Source: JADKAV01 sp963732355
Lineage (GTDB): Bacteria; Actinomycetota; Actinomycetes; S36-B12; UBA10799
DNA length: 64,000 bases
Assembly (NCBI GenBank): GCA_963732355.1
Contig: CAVSZD010000006.1
Span: 434,001-498,000, forward strand
Reading direction: 5' to 3'
Part shown: positions 51,899 to 61,005 of the stretch, one piece after another
Position numbering within the stretch: the first letter of the stretch is position 1
Layout of the letters: each line of letters starts with the position of its first letter
Translations under genes and position numbers: made by a program
Notes under the pieces: generated by a model
The model's input: the letters and a program-made list of their open reading frames with translations, nothing else
Database searches by the model: none
What the model was told of the DNA's origin: nothing

Positions 51899-51938
51899 CG
51901 CCGCCGCACGGACCGGAGAGGCCGGCGGCGGACATCTA

Positions 51939-52799
51939 TCAGCCCGGCATCGTCTGCCCGCCGACGGGCGCAAGCACCTCGCCGGTGTAGTACGACGACA
52001 GCCGGTTGCTCGCGAAGAAGACGTACGAGGGTGCGATCTCGTCGGGCTGGGCAGCCCGTCCCATCGGGGTGTCCGTACCGAAACCCTTGACCTTCTCGGT
52101 GTCGAACGTCGCTGGGATCAGAGGCGTCCACACGGGCCCGGGAGCTACCGCATTGACCCGGATCCTGCGGTCGACCAGGGCCTGGGCCAGCGAGTAGGTC
52201 ATGGCGATGATGGCGCCCTTGGTCGCGGCGTAGTCGAGCAGCGTTTTGTGTCCCTGCAGGCCGGTGATCGAGGCAGTATTGATCACCGCACATCCCTCAC
52301 CCATGTGCGCGAGCGCAGCCTGGGTGAGGAAGAACGTGGCCTCGATGTTGGTGGCGAAGGTGCGCTGCCACTGTTCGGGGGTCAGATCCTCGGGCCGGTC
52401 GACCGGCTGCTGGAACGCCGCGTTGTTCACGAGGATGTCCAGGTGGCCGAACTCGGCGACCGTGCGCTGCACAAGGCTGACCCGGTGCTGCGGATCGCAG
52501 ATGTCTCCCGGTACTGCCAGGAAGCGCTGGCCGGCCCCCTTCACGAGTTCGCCGGTACGGGCCGCGTCCTCGTGCTCGTCCAGGTAGGAGGCGACCACGT
52601 CGGCCCCTTCCTTGGCGAAGGCCACGCACACGGCGCGCCCGATGCCGCTGTCCCCACCGGTGACCAGTGCGACCTTGCCGGCAAGCAGTGCGCTGCCCTG
52701 GTAGTCGGACATCTCATCGCGCGGCTGCTGGTCCATCTGCTGCTCAGTGCCTGGGTACTCGAGCGTCTGCTCGGGGTGGGTTGCCTGCTCGGTGCTCAT
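51939..52799 (-). CDS. SDR family oxidoreductase, YghA/glucose-dehydrogenase-like
   Basis: The protein has 286 residues. A disordered N terminus (EQATHPEQTLEYPGTEQQMD) precedes a classical SDR: NAD(P) site ALVTGGDSGIGRAVC, the NNAAFQ motif, catalytic Ser in INTASITGLQG and Tyr/Lys in LLDYAATKGAIIAMTYS. The PGPVWTPLIPATF and GQTMPG end are typical of YghA/YhdF-type stress dehydrogenases. Substrate unknown. The genomic setting with DUF421, holin-like and CsbD-like genes is usual for stress-induced versions in Actinobacteria. Confidence 0.88.
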   Translation of the reverse strand: MSTEQATHPEQTLEYPGTEQQMDQQPRDEMSDYQGSALLAGKVALVTGGDSGIGRAVCVAFAKEGADVVASYLDEHEDAARTGELVKGAGQRFLAVPGDICDPQHRVSLVQRTVAEFGHLDILVNNAAFQQPVDRPEDLTPEQWQRTFATNIEATFFLTQAALAHMGEGCAVINTASITGLQGHKTLLDYAATKGAIIAMTYSLAQALVDRRIRVNAVAPGPVWTPLIPATFDTEKVKGFGTDTPMGRAAQPDEIAPSYVFFASNRLSSYYTGEVLAPVGGQTMPG

Positions 52800-52839
52800 G
52801 GGCGCCCTATACCCCCCTCAGAGGTGGGCATACACACAC

Positions 52840-53295
52840 TCAGGTCCGTGCGCTCTGCCAGGGAATCACGCTGATGCCACCTGAGTTCTCAAGCACGGCC
52901 CACTCGATGTCGGCGAAGGTGCGTAGACCGTGCTGCTCGCGCCCCGCGGTGACGATGTCGTCAATCGTGAGCCGGAAGTGCCGCATCGCTTCATCGATCG
53001 GACGGCCCTGCCGGACCAGAACCACCGGGACGCTGTCCGACCACTTGCGAAAGCCGGGGAACCGCCAGGACAAGTAATCCGACGCTCGCTCCAGCACGAT
53101 CAAGGTCAAGATCACGAGAAAGGCCTGGGTGACCGAGAAGTCCTCACCGATGAGTGCCTGCTGGGTGGCTTCGGAGATCAGCAGGAGCAGGATCAGGTCG
53201 AACGTGGTCACCTGCGCCAGAGACCGCTTGCCCGTGAGCCGGAAGAGGACCAGGAGGATGAAGTAGACCCCGGCGGTGGTCAGAACCGCTTCCAT
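52840..53295 (-). CDS. DUF421 / YetF-like membrane protein
   Basis: The protein has 151 residues. Two or three membrane helices (EAVLTTAGVYFILLVLFRLT, TFDLILLLLISEATQQALIG, AFLVILTLIVLERASDY) lead to a soluble domain with VVLVRQGRPIDEAMRHFRLT and DIEWAVLENSGGISVIP, matching DUF421. Function unknown; common in sporulating and stress-adapted bacteria. It is shorter than the YetF of Bacillus but has the same layout. Confidence 0.85.
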   Translation of the reverse strand: MEAVLTTAGVYFILLVLFRLTGKRSLAQVTTFDLILLLLISEATQQALIGEDFSVTQAFLVILTLIVLERASDYLSWRFPGFRKWSDSVPVVLVRQGRPIDEAMRHFRLTIDDIVTAGREQHGLRTFADIEWAVLENSGGISVIPWQSART

Positions 53296-53305
53296 GCCGA
53301 CCCCC

Positions 53306-53803
53306 TCATGGCAGCACGACTTGAGTGAACGGCACGGACTGCCCGTCGACTCGCACCTCGCCGGTCACCGGGCCGGGGGCGCTGAGACGGAAAGAGATCA
53401 CAACGGTCGATGTCTCGGTTCCGGCCGTTTCGATCTCCAAGGACAGCCCCGCGGGTATCGCCTTCTGCGACGCCGGTTCCGGCGACACCGAGCGGATGTC
53501 CCCGGCATCGACCCAGTCACCCAGGATCTGCAGATCCGCTTGGCCCGACGGCGGGGAGTCGAAGACGATAGTGAGTGTGTCGTCGGCCTCGCGGTGGGTC
53601 ACCGATTGGTATTGCAGTTCGACGTGACCGGACATGGTTCGCGACTGGGCTGCTGAGAGCGGGCCTGTCCCAAGACCACCGGCGAGTGCGGCCAGGAACA
53701 CCAGGGAGAGGCCCACCCAGCCCACGCGTTCCAGGCGCCACTCCCGGCGGTGGAACGCACTCTCCTGCGGCACCTGGATGCGGCGGTCGGCCTGGGTAGC
53801 CAT
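53306..53803 (-). CDS. Hypothetical membrane-anchored protein
   Basis: The protein has 165 residues from an ATG after GGAGGTGAC. One membrane helix (VGWVGLSLVFLAALAGGLGTG, about 27-47) precedes an outside, beta-rich domain (SGHVELQYQSVTHREADDTL, TSTVVISFRLSAPGPVTGEV). It lies ten bases before the DUF421 gene and is likely co-expressed with it. No Cys and no catalytic motif. I recognise no family; similar proteins of this size often accompany DUF421 proteins. Confidence 0.6.
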   Translation of the reverse strand: MATQADRRIQVPQESAFHRREWRLERVGWVGLSLVFLAALAGGLGTGPLSAAQSRTMSGHVELQYQSVTHREADDTLTIVFDSPPSGQADLQILGDWVDAGDIRSVSPEPASQKAIPAGLSLEIETAGTETSTVVISFRLSAPGPVTGEVRVDGQSVPFTQVVLP

Positions 53804-53874
53804 GTCACCTCCAGTACCCGCCTTACCCACCACTAGACCCCGGATAGCCCTCACCCAAACGGGTACTGGTCCCT

Positions 53875-55422
53875 ATGCCTTTGGACATCGCTTTGCCCGA
53901 ACGATCAAGCGTCTTCTGGGGTGCCCCCGAGGTGCGCACCCGGCCCTCGGAACTTCAGGACCACCATGACGTCGTCGTGGTGGGGGCAGGGATCGTCGGC
54001 CTTTCGACGGCGTTACTGCTGGCCGAAGCGGGAGTCGACGTCTGTGTGGTTGAGGCCCGGACACCCGGTGCAGGCACGACGACCGGGTCCACGGCCAAGG
54101 CGACGCTGCTGCAGGGAACCCGCCTCGGTCAGATCCGTCGCACTCACGGCCGGGACGTTGCTGGCGCCTATCTGCAGGCCAACCGGATCGGCCAGGACCT
54201 TATCCGCCGCGTCGTCGAGGAGGCCGGCAATGTCGACCACGCGGATCGGGACGCGTGGACGTACGCAACCACTGAGAACGGCGCAGCCCAGGTCCATCAG
54301 GAGTTCGACGCAATGGTGGACTTCACACTTCCCGTTGCCCTGAGCGACGACCACGGTCTGCCGTTCCCGACCACCGCCGCCATCCGGATGTCGGATCAGC
54401 TGCAGATCGACCCCGCGGCGTACGTCTCTGCGCTGCATGACGCCCTGACCGCGCTCGGCGTTCCGGTGGTGTGGCCACACCGGATCACCGAGGTCGAGCA
54501 GCAGGCCGAGATGTTGCACCTGCGAAGCGCGGAAGGTTTGCAGGTGCGCGCACGCTGGGTCGTCCTGGCGACCCTGCTGCCCTTCCCGCTGCGCACCGTC
54601 ATGTTCGCGGACAGCACCCCGACCCGGTCGTACATCCTGGCAACGAGGGTGAACGGTGAAGTCCCGCAGGGGATGTACATCAGCACCGAGAGCCCCACCC
54701 ATTCGCTGCGCACCGCCTACGACGAGCAGGGCCACGAGCACCTGTTGATCGGCGGCCACGGGCATCCGACCGGCAAGCAGAACCCGGCCAGTCGGCACCT
54801 GCAGGGCGTGGCCACGTGGGCCCGGGACAACTTCGACATCCAGCAGATCACCCACAGGTGGTCGGCGCAGGACTACTCACACGTCGACATGCTGCCGCAG
54901 GTCGGCCGTTCCCCGATGGGCCCTGAGCGTCTTCTGATAGCCACGGGCATGAACAAGTGGGGGATGACCAACGGCTCAGCAGCCGCCCACGCCCTTGCCG
55001 ACATCATCACCGGCTCGCCGAAACCCTGGGCTGCGATCATGGCGCCCCGGTTGGCGGGCAGCGTGTCCGGAGCCCGCCGCCTAGCCAAACTCAATGCCGA
55101 GGTGGGTGCGAACCTGGCCCGCGGTTGGCTGCTCGAACCCCGCCTCGGTGACCAGGACGGTCGGGAGGCGCGCGTCTTGCGCCGGGTGGGCCAACCCGTG
55201 GCCGTCAGCACCGTGGACGGCCGACGCCGTGCGTGCAGTGCCGTGTGCACCCACCTCGGCGGGATCGTGCGCTGGAACGACGCGGAGAAGACCTGGGACT
55301 GCCCACTGCACGGTTCACGCTTCGCGCCCGACGGATCGGTGATCGACGGTCCGGCCGTCGAGCCGTTGGCGCAGCGGGAGGTACCGGCGGTATCGTCTGA
55401 GTCGTCCCAACACCGCACCTGA
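53875..55422 (+). CDS. FAD-dependent oxidoreductase with C-terminal Rieske domain
   Basis: The protein has 515 residues. A DAO-type FAD domain begins with DVVVVGAGIVGLSTALLLAE (about 32-51) and has GSTAKATLLQGTRLG and LLIATGMNKWGMTNGSAAAH. From about 425 a Rieske [2Fe-2S] domain follows: the ligands are CTHLGG (Cys and His) and CPLHGS (Cys and His), with RFAPDGSVIDGPAVEPL after. This fusion is a known type in stress-related gene groups. It probably oxidises a small amine or other substrate and passes electrons to the Rieske centre. Acts in the cytoplasm. Confidence 0.88.
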   Translation: MPLDIALPERSSVFWGAPEVRTRPSELQDHHDVVVVGAGIVGLSTALLLAEAGVDVCVVEARTPGAGTTTGSTAKATLLQGTRLGQIRRTHGRDVAGAYLQANRIGQDLIRRVVEEAGNVDHADRDAWTYATTENGAAQVHQEFDAMVDFTLPVALSDDHGLPFPTTAAIRMSDQLQIDPAAYVSALHDALTALGVPVVWPHRITEVEQQAEMLHLRSAEGLQVRARWVVLATLLPFPLRTVMFADSTPTRSYILATRVNGEVPQGMYISTESPTHSLRTAYDEQGHEHLLIGGHGHPTGKQNPASRHLQGVATWARDNFDIQQITHRWSAQDYSHVDMLPQVGRSPMGPERLLIATGMNKWGMTNGSAAAHALADIITGSPKPWAAIMAPRLAGSVSGARRLAKLNAEVGANLARGWLLEPRLGDQDGREARVLRRVGQPVAVSTVDGRRRACSAVCTHLGGIVRWNDAEKTWDCPLHGSRFAPDGSVIDGPAVEPLAQREVPAVSSESSQHRT

Positions 55423-55435
55423 AGGCGGGGCAAGC

Positions 55436-56905
55436 GTGGATCAAGGCCGACCGGCACACCGGACAGCGGTGATCGGGGTCGCCTTGGGCTGTCTGCTGGT
55501 CCTGGCCATCACGGTTGGGGAGTTCGGCTGGCCGCTGATTCCCACGATGGGAATCGTGGTCGTGGCGGCCGGGCTGTATCTCAGCTCTCGACAGACCTTG
55601 ATCGTTGCAGGTTCCGCAGTGGCGACCGCCCTGGTCCTGATACTGACCCAGGATGTTGACCGCCCCTGGTACCGGTTGGGCAATGTGGTCCTCGCCTCGC
55701 TGCTGGGCGTTGCGGTCTCTTGGGCGCTCGAACAACGCGTGCGCAGCATCACGCGTCTGCAGCAGACCCAGGAGAAGGTCTTAGCAGGGGTACCCGACGC
55801 CTTGGTGGTGCTCGACGACCAAGGGCTGCTCATCCAGACGAATCACGCGCTGGTCGACCTCGTGCCCACTGCCGTCCTGGGGCAGAGCCTCCATGCCCAC
55901 CTGGGTCACGTCCGAGCCGACGGCACACCCTGCCCGGGAGGTTGCCTGCTGGACGACCCCACGACCATTCATGAAGCTGCTGATGGGGAGGTCGTCGCCG
56001 GGGAACGGATCACCCGCGATGGGCACCCAGTGCCGATCGAGTACACCGCCGCGCGGGTGGATTCGGGCACGTGCGTATTGAGTTTGCGCGACGTCAGTCA
56101 GCTGGTAGCGGCTGAGGCCGACAGGCGGGCCCTTCTCGAAGCCGCATCCCGGCAGCGCGAACAAGAAGAGTTAATGCGAGCACTGCGGCCCAACCACGGG
56201 GGGGGTCTCATGACCCTGCACGGGGTCGCGGTTGACGTCTGGAGCACCTTGGACGGTTCCAGGGCCACTGTGGGCAGAGACCTGACTGACGTGAGTGTTC
56301 TGTCCGATGGCCGGGTTCTGATCCTGGTCGTGGATGCCTTGGGAGCTGGGGTTGTGTCGGCGCGCGACGCCTGGCGGGTCCTGTACGTCAGCCGCGCCTA
56401 CGCCCATGCGGGCATACCGTTGCCGGACCTCGTCGCCCACACGGCCGCAGCTCTGGCTGCCGAGGACGAGCCACCCAAAGCCTCCCTGCTGGCCGCCGTG
56501 CTCGACCCCCGCGACGGTGCTCTCGAGGTTGCCACGGGGGGCCATCCACCTGCTTTGCTGCTGCACGAGAACGGGCACACGCAATGGTTGGAAGCGGTGG
56601 GACGCGGAGTGGGAGCCCCGAGCCCTGGCTCCCGAGACGTGGTCAGCACGCACATGGACGTCGGAGATTCCTTAGTCCTCTACACCGACGGGGTGGTCGC
56701 TGGTACCCGGGACCTCATCGCCGGCTTGTCGGGATTGAAGAGCACGGCCGTCGCGCTGCGCCGCCGCGCCACCGATGGCTGGTCACGCTCTCTGCTGGAG
56801 GCCGTGATGCCCTCAGGTGGAGTGCTCGGCGACGCAACAGTGCTCATCGTGCGGCTCGTCGCCGATCAGGCTGAGCCCAGCCTCCACACGAGCACTACCC
56901 GCTGA
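55436..56905 (+). CDS. Membrane PAS-SpoIIE serine phosphatase
   Basis: The protein has 489 residues from a GTG. Three or four membrane helices (about 10-105) are followed by a linker coil, a PAS domain (about 112-225: AGVPDALVVLDDQGLLIQTN, GHPVPIEYTAARVDSGTCVL) and a PP2C/SpoIIE-type phosphatase (about 250-480). The metal sites are Asp in VVDALGAGVV, the block LDPRDGALEVATGGHPPALL, Asp in VLYTDGVVAG, and GDATVLIVRLV near the end. These proteins dephosphorylate STAS anti-anti-sigma factors. A STAS protein is encoded in the neighbouring minus-strand operon, so a pair is plausible. The 3' end overlaps the convergent ANTAR gene by 40 bases. Confidence 0.82.
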   Translation: MDQGRPAHRTAVIGVALGCLLVLAITVGEFGWPLIPTMGIVVVAAGLYLSSRQTLIVAGSAVATALVLILTQDVDRPWYRLGNVVLASLLGVAVSWALEQRVRSITRLQQTQEKVLAGVPDALVVLDDQGLLIQTNHALVDLVPTAVLGQSLHAHLGHVRADGTPCPGGCLLDDPTTIHEAADGEVVAGERITRDGHPVPIEYTAARVDSGTCVLSLRDVSQLVAAEADRRALLEAASRQREQEELMRALRPNHGGGLMTLHGVAVDVWSTLDGSRATVGRDLTDVSVLSDGRVLILVVDALGAGVVSARDAWRVLYVSRAYAHAGIPLPDLVAHTAAALAAEDEPPKASLLAAVLDPRDGALEVATGGHPPALLLHENGHTQWLEAVGRGVGAPSPGSRDVVSTHMDVGDSLVLYTDGVVAGTRDLIAGLSGLKSTAVALRRRATDGWSRSLLEAVMPSGGVLGDATVLIVRLVADQAEPSLHTSTTR

Positions 56906-58074
56906 CCGAGCCGCACGGCACGCACCAGGCTGCCCGGCACCCCCCACGGAGCTTCGCTTGGGATCGTCACCGTCGTGGACCAGGATCCGCCGGTTTTGAT
57001 CAAACCGCGCAGTGACCCCGTCGTGCCCTCCTCGGCAAGGAACGGCCAGACCTCCAGCATGCGACGGCCAACCCAGGCACCGGCATTCACGATGCTCGTT
57101 GAAGCGTCCTGAACGACGAAGTCGGTCGCCGCCCCGTCAGCATTGATCACCGCCTCCATCAACAGCCAGGGGTCCAGGTGCAGCCGCAAGAGCGTGTTCA
57201 ACCAGTCGAGTTCCGGGTCGGCGGCCGCGGCGTTGCGCATCAAGAGCGGCGCTACTCTCTGCACCGCCTTGGTGATGGCGCGTTGACGCAGTTCGTCGAA
57301 CACTTCCTCAGTTCGCCAGATGAGTCCGACCACACCGATCACCGACCCCTCGTCTGTGACCGGGATGGTTGCGGTGGCCTCGAAGCCAGCAGACCCACTT
57401 CGGGCCACCTGAGGGAACTCAGCGATGCGGGAGGCCCGATCGGTCCAGAACAGCGAGACGTTGTCCAGCACTGAGCGCACAAAGGGGACGTCGGTGCTGG
57501 GCGGGATGCTGCGCCAGGAACTCACCAGATCACCGGGCACCCCGACCTGGCCAACCAGGCGCAGTGATCCGTCGGCGCTCGTGCGATACATCGTCAGCGC
57601 TGCGACGTCGAATTGCTGGAGGAGGTCCAGCAACAGGGCGGCCGCCTCGTCACCCTTGTCGGTGGCTCCGGCGACCGCCTCCATGATCGCGGTCACGACA
57701 CCGGACTTGATGTCCGGCTGCTCGCGAAGGGCCTTCCAGGTGCCGCTGGTCGCTTCACTGACCGGGAGTTCCTCGCGCAGAAGCTTCTCGCCAATCTCGG
57801 GGTCGATTCCTTCCGGGATCGCCACTCCGACCACTGTGGCTGCTACCTCGACGAGTTTGACGTTGTGCTGCTGGGACATCGTGCGCAGCCTCGTGAAGGC
57901 TTCGTCCAAGGAGATCCCGTGGCGCTCCACGAGGACCCCTTTGGCCTGTTCGATGACAGCACGCATCCGGGCCATGGCCCGCAGGTCGCGGACCTCTTTG
58001 CCGAGGGCCGCGACCGTCTCCGCCAGAGGTGAGTTCGGGGCCTGCCACCTGCTGCCCCCGTCGACGGGACTCAT
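56866..58074 (-). CDS. ANTAR-GAF regulatory protein
   Basis: The protein has 402 residues. The ANTAR RNA-binding domain is at about 25-90 (LRAMARMRAVIEQAKGVLVE, RHGISLDEAFTRLRTMSQQH); it binds paired hairpins in mRNA and can prevent termination. A GAF domain (about 120-285: VAALTMYRTSADGSLRLVGQ, GSAGFEATATIPVTDEGSVI) and a C-terminal PAS-like region follow. It is unusual that the ANTAR domain is N-terminal, because most ANTAR-GAF proteins place it at the end. Its start overlaps the STAS gene by four bases, and the whole operon runs into the glycosyltransferase genes. Confidence 0.78.
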   Translation of the reverse strand: MSPVDGGSRWQAPNSPLAETVAALGKEVRDLRAMARMRAVIEQAKGVLVERHGISLDEAFTRLRTMSQQHNVKLVEVAATVVGVAIPEGIDPEIGEKLLREELPVSEATSGTWKALREQPDIKSGVVTAIMEAVAGATDKGDEAAALLLDLLQQFDVAALTMYRTSADGSLRLVGQVGVPGDLVSSWRSIPPSTDVPFVRSVLDNVSLFWTDRASRIAEFPQVARSGSAGFEATATIPVTDEGSVIGVVGLIWRTEEVFDELRQRAITKAVQRVAPLLMRNAAAADPELDWLNTLLRLHLDPWLLMEAVINADGAATDFVVQDASTSIVNAGAWVGRRMLEVWPFLAEEGTTGSLRGLIKTGGSWSTTVTIPSEAPWGVPGSLVRAVRLGQRVVLVWRLGSA

Positions 58075-58415
58075 CCCTGGTCACCGCCCCGACCGCTGGA
58101 CTGCGCCAGATCCAGTAGTCCCGCGATCCCCAGAATGAGGCTGACACCTGGTGATGCGCCCTGCAGTTCAACCGTCGCACCATGTTCGGCGGCACGACCC
58201 ACGAGCGTCCCCAGGAGATCCACACCGGCCGCGCCTATGAAACTGCACTCATACAGATCCACGACCAGCGACTGCACCGAGTCATCCAGCTCAACTGGCA
58301 TGTGCGCGAGGCTCGCCTGCATGGCAGGACCGTCCACATCCCCGACAAGCACGATTCGCAGGGTTCCGGCTTCACGCATCCAGGTCGTTTCTGCGTTCCC
58401 AGGTTCAGGACTCAC
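58071..58415 (-). CDS. STAS domain protein, likely anti-sigma antagonist without phospho-Ser
   Basis: The protein has 114 residues from a GTG. The STAS fold has LRIVLVGDVDGPAMQASLAH, SLVVDLYECSFIGAAGVDLL and LGTLVGRAAEHGATVELQG. The usual phosphorylation motif D-S-S-G after the third strand reads G-A-A-G here (FIGAAGVDLL), so the residue that is normally phosphorylated is missing. It may be locked in the active form or be regulated in another way. Its start overlaps the glycosyltransferase stop (GTGA), so it is translated with the glycosylation operon. Confidence 0.82.
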   Translation of the reverse strand: MSPEPGNAETTWMREAGTLRIVLVGDVDGPAMQASLAHMPVELDDSVQSLVVDLYECSFIGAAGVDLLGTLVGRAAEHGATVELQGASPGVSLILGIAGLLDLAQSSGRGGDQG

Positions 58416-59545
58416 GTGTGTGCCCTCCTGTTGCGTCGAGTCTTGCGCGTTTGCTGCTCCAACAACTCGAGGCTGCTGGCCAGCACCGGGGCGGTCTCGA
58501 CATCACGGACGAAACTGACTGCATCGTAACAACGCTCAGGGAAGGGCTCGCCGACACAAGAGGTCCCACACACCGGGCACGACGTGGTCCACGAGATATG
58601 GACCCGGTGCCGCGAGCGCCCCTGCGGCCCGGCATTGATCAGATTCCCGAACCAGTACACCGACACCGTGGCGGTCCCCACAGCATCGGCCAGATGCCGT
58701 GGGCCGCTGTCGTTGCCCACCAGCAGAGTCGCCGCTTCCAGCAGCCCCACCAGTTCGCTGAGACTCAGGTCGACGCCGGCCACCGAGGTCCGGATCCGAC
58801 GCGACACCTGCGCCACGATCTCAGCCTCACTGGGGTCGCCGAGCACGACGATCTGGGCCCCGCTGGCTGTCAACGCCTGACCGACCAGGGTGAAGCGTTC
58901 CAGCGGCCAACGCCGTCGCGGGTCCGTGGCGCCCGGGTGGATGACCACTATCGGGTCGTCGACGTCCACGCCATGCTGGGTCAACCAGGTGCGCGCCTGC
59001 GCCCTGTCCTCGCGGCTGACGTGGAACCTGGGGTTCAGCCGGGTCGGGACGGCGCCGACAGCCTGCACCACCTCGGCGTACTTGTGCACCTCCGGCTGCC
59101 AGTACTGATAGCTGATGCTGCGATCCAGAGCGGGCGCATCGGCGGCTCGCAGCCCGACGGTGAACTTGGCCCCGAGTGCGCTCACGAAAGGGTTGCTGTT
59201 GCGCCCGCCACCGTGCATCTGGAACGCGAAGTCGAAGTTGCGATCACGCATGGAGTCCAGGAACGCCTGCGTGACCGCGGAGTCCGGCGCCTTACCGACA
59301 GGCGGGTTGCGGATGCCGTGTGTCCACGGGATCACCACAGCCTCATCGACCGGACCTGCCCTGCTGTTGAGACCTACCGCGTGCCACGGAAGGCCGAGCA
59401 GCGTGATTCGCGCCTTCGGGGCACTGTCGCGTAGTGCCTGCAAAGCCGGCTCCGAGCCGAGGTAGTCGCCTATCCCGTTGGCTCGCAGCACGGCGATCGA
59501 TCGGGCTGCCGCCAGTGGAACGGGCGGCACAGCATTGGTGCTCAT
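58412..59545 (-). CDS. Glycosyltransferase family 9 (heptosyltransferase-like)
   Basis: The protein has 377 residues. A GT-B fold with SIAVLRANGIGDYLGSEPAL at the start, HGGGRNSNPF in the middle, and the donor-binding HPGATDPRRRWPLERFTLVG and LVGNDSGPRHLADAVG marks GT9, the ADP-heptose:LPS heptosyltransferase family. A Cys-rich end (SCPVCGTSCVGEPFPERC) is extra and may bind metal. Actinobacteria lack LPS, so the acceptor may be another surface glycan. The ATG overlaps the stop of the HldE-like gene upstream (ATGA). Confidence 0.88.
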   Translation of the reverse strand: MSTNAVPPVPLAAARSIAVLRANGIGDYLGSEPALQALRDSAPKARITLLGLPWHAVGLNSRAGPVDEAVVIPWTHGIRNPPVGKAPDSAVTQAFLDSMRDRNFDFAFQMHGGGRNSNPFVSALGAKFTVGLRAADAPALDRSISYQYWQPEVHKYAEVVQAVGAVPTRLNPRFHVSREDRAQARTWLTQHGVDVDDPIVVIHPGATDPRRRWPLERFTLVGQALTASGAQIVVLGDPSEAEIVAQVSRRIRTSVAGVDLSLSELVGLLEAATLLVGNDSGPRHLADAVGTATVSVYWFGNLINAGPQGRSRHRVHISWTTSCPVCGTSCVGEPFPERCYDAVSFVRDVETAPVLASSLELLEQQTRKTRRNRRAHT

Positions 59546-61005
59546 GCGGTCGAGCCCGTGACTGCGGCACAGGCAGCGATGACCCCGGACGTGGAACGAT
59601 CGGGCAGCAGCTGCACGGGGTGCACACGTCCGCCGAGCCGGGCCACGGCCCGGGCTTCGGGCAGCGACAGAACGTCGTGGTCGGCGCCCTTGACGTACAC
59701 GTCCGGCCGGATGGCCTCTACCAGAGCCAGCGGCGTGTGGCCGTCGAACGCGACGACGTGATCGACCGTGCCCAGAGCGGCCAGCACTGCTGCGCGGTCC
59801 GCGACCCGGTTGACGGGCCGGCCGGCTCCCTTGATGGCACGCACTCCTGCATCGCTGTTGAGGGCCACCACCACGACGTCCGCCTGGGCGGCCGCGGCCC
59901 GCAGGCAGGCGACATGTCCGGCGTGCAAGACATCGAAACAACCGTTCGTCAGTGCGATCCGTCGGCCGGCAGCCCGGTGCTCGCGGCACACCTGCAGGAG
60001 CGCCTCGGTGGTCAGCAGTGGGCCGTCGGCACCGGCTACCAGGTCCTCCCGCGAGCAGCTGGCTGTCCCGGGTCGCTGGACCACGACGGTGGCCGCGCAC
60101 ACCGCGATCTCCAGCGCGTCGCCCATAGGTGCGCCCACCGCGAGGGACACAGCCATGGCCGCGGACAAGGTGTCTCCCGCCCCCGCACTGTGTGGTTCGT
60201 CGATTCGCCGGGTTGGCACATGATGTGCACCCTCGTGACTTAGCAACACCGCGCCGTCCCCGTCGAGGGTGACCACGACATTGCTGCTCCCTGTCATCTC
60301 GAGAAGCCGCTCACGGCCGTCGCAGAGCCGTTCGATGCGGGCAGGCCCCGAAAGCTCATTACCCAGATCCAGAAGTTCGCGAGCCTCCGACCAGTTGGGG
60401 GTGACGACGGTGGGCTGGCAGTCCTGCCACTGGCGCACCCGATGCGCGTCCACGAGTAGCGGCTTATGCGACGCCGCACCGCCTACTACCTCCCGCAGCG
60501 CGGGGCCAGCGCAGACCCCCAAGCCATAATCGGCCAGGACAATGGCATCGGTGGTATCGAGCAGTGCCTCCAACCGCCCCGCGAGTTCTGAGTCCACGGA
60601 GTCGGGAACGGGCCCCGTCTCTCCCTCGTCGAAGCGGGCGACCACTTGCCGGCCGACGACCACCCTGCGCTTGGCCATGGTGATCCGCCCGGGGACGGGT
60701 ATCAGCAAGGCCTCAACCCCCCTGCGATCGAGTTGCGTGGCCACCAGCTTCGCGACATCGTCACTGCCCACCGCGGAGAGCATCCTGGTGCGAGCCCCGA
60801 GCGCCGCGGCGTTGACGGCGGTGTTCCCCGCTCCACCGGGCACGGCCTCCCGATAGGTGACGGCGACAGTGGGAACAGGTGCCTCCCGGGCCACCGAATG
60901 GGAGGCACCTATCAACCATTCGTCGAGCAACAGGTCGCCCAGGACCAGAACCCGGCCCCACGCGAACCGTTGGACGATCGAGATGAGTTCATCGCGCAGA
61001 GTCAC
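59542..61005 (-). CDS. hldE: Bifunctional heptose-7-phosphate kinase / nucleotidyltransferase, HldE-like (copy 1)
   Basis: The protein has 487 residues and two domains. The ribokinase-like domain (about 1-325) has VLVLGDLLLDEWLIG, VPGGAGNTAVNAAALGA, LADYGLGV, PNWSEARELLDLG and catalytic SAGAGDTLSAAMAVSL. The nucleotidyltransferase (about 350-487) has TNGCFDVLHAGHVACLRAAA with HAGH, VALNSDAGVRAIKGAGRPVN and YVKGADHDVLSLPEARAV. Together they phosphorylate D-glycero-D-manno-heptose-7-phosphate and charge heptose-1-phosphate with a nucleotide. The GTG overlaps the upstream stop, so coupling is tight. The exact nucleotide is not certain. Confidence 0.85.
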   Translation of the reverse strand: MTLRDELISIVQRFAWGRVLVLGDLLLDEWLIGASHSVAREAPVPTVAVTYREAVPGGAGNTAVNAAALGARTRMLSAVGSDDVAKLVATQLDRRGVEALLIPVPGRITMAKRRVVVGRQVVARFDEGETGPVPDSVDSELAGRLEALLDTTDAIVLADYGLGVCAGPALREVVGGAASHKPLLVDAHRVRQWQDCQPTVVTPNWSEARELLDLGNELSGPARIERLCDGRERLLEMTGSSNVVVTLDGDGAVLLSHEGAHHVPTRRIDEPHSAGAGDTLSAAMAVSLAVGAPMGDALEIAVCAATVVVQRPGTASCSREDLVAGADGPLLTTEALLQVCREHRAAGRRIALTNGCFDVLHAGHVACLRAAAAQADVVVVALNSDAGVRAIKGAGRPVNRVADRAAVLAALGTVDHVVAFDGHTPLALVEAIRPDVYVKGADHDVLSLPEARAVARLGGRVHPVQLLPDRSTSGVIAACAAVTGSTA

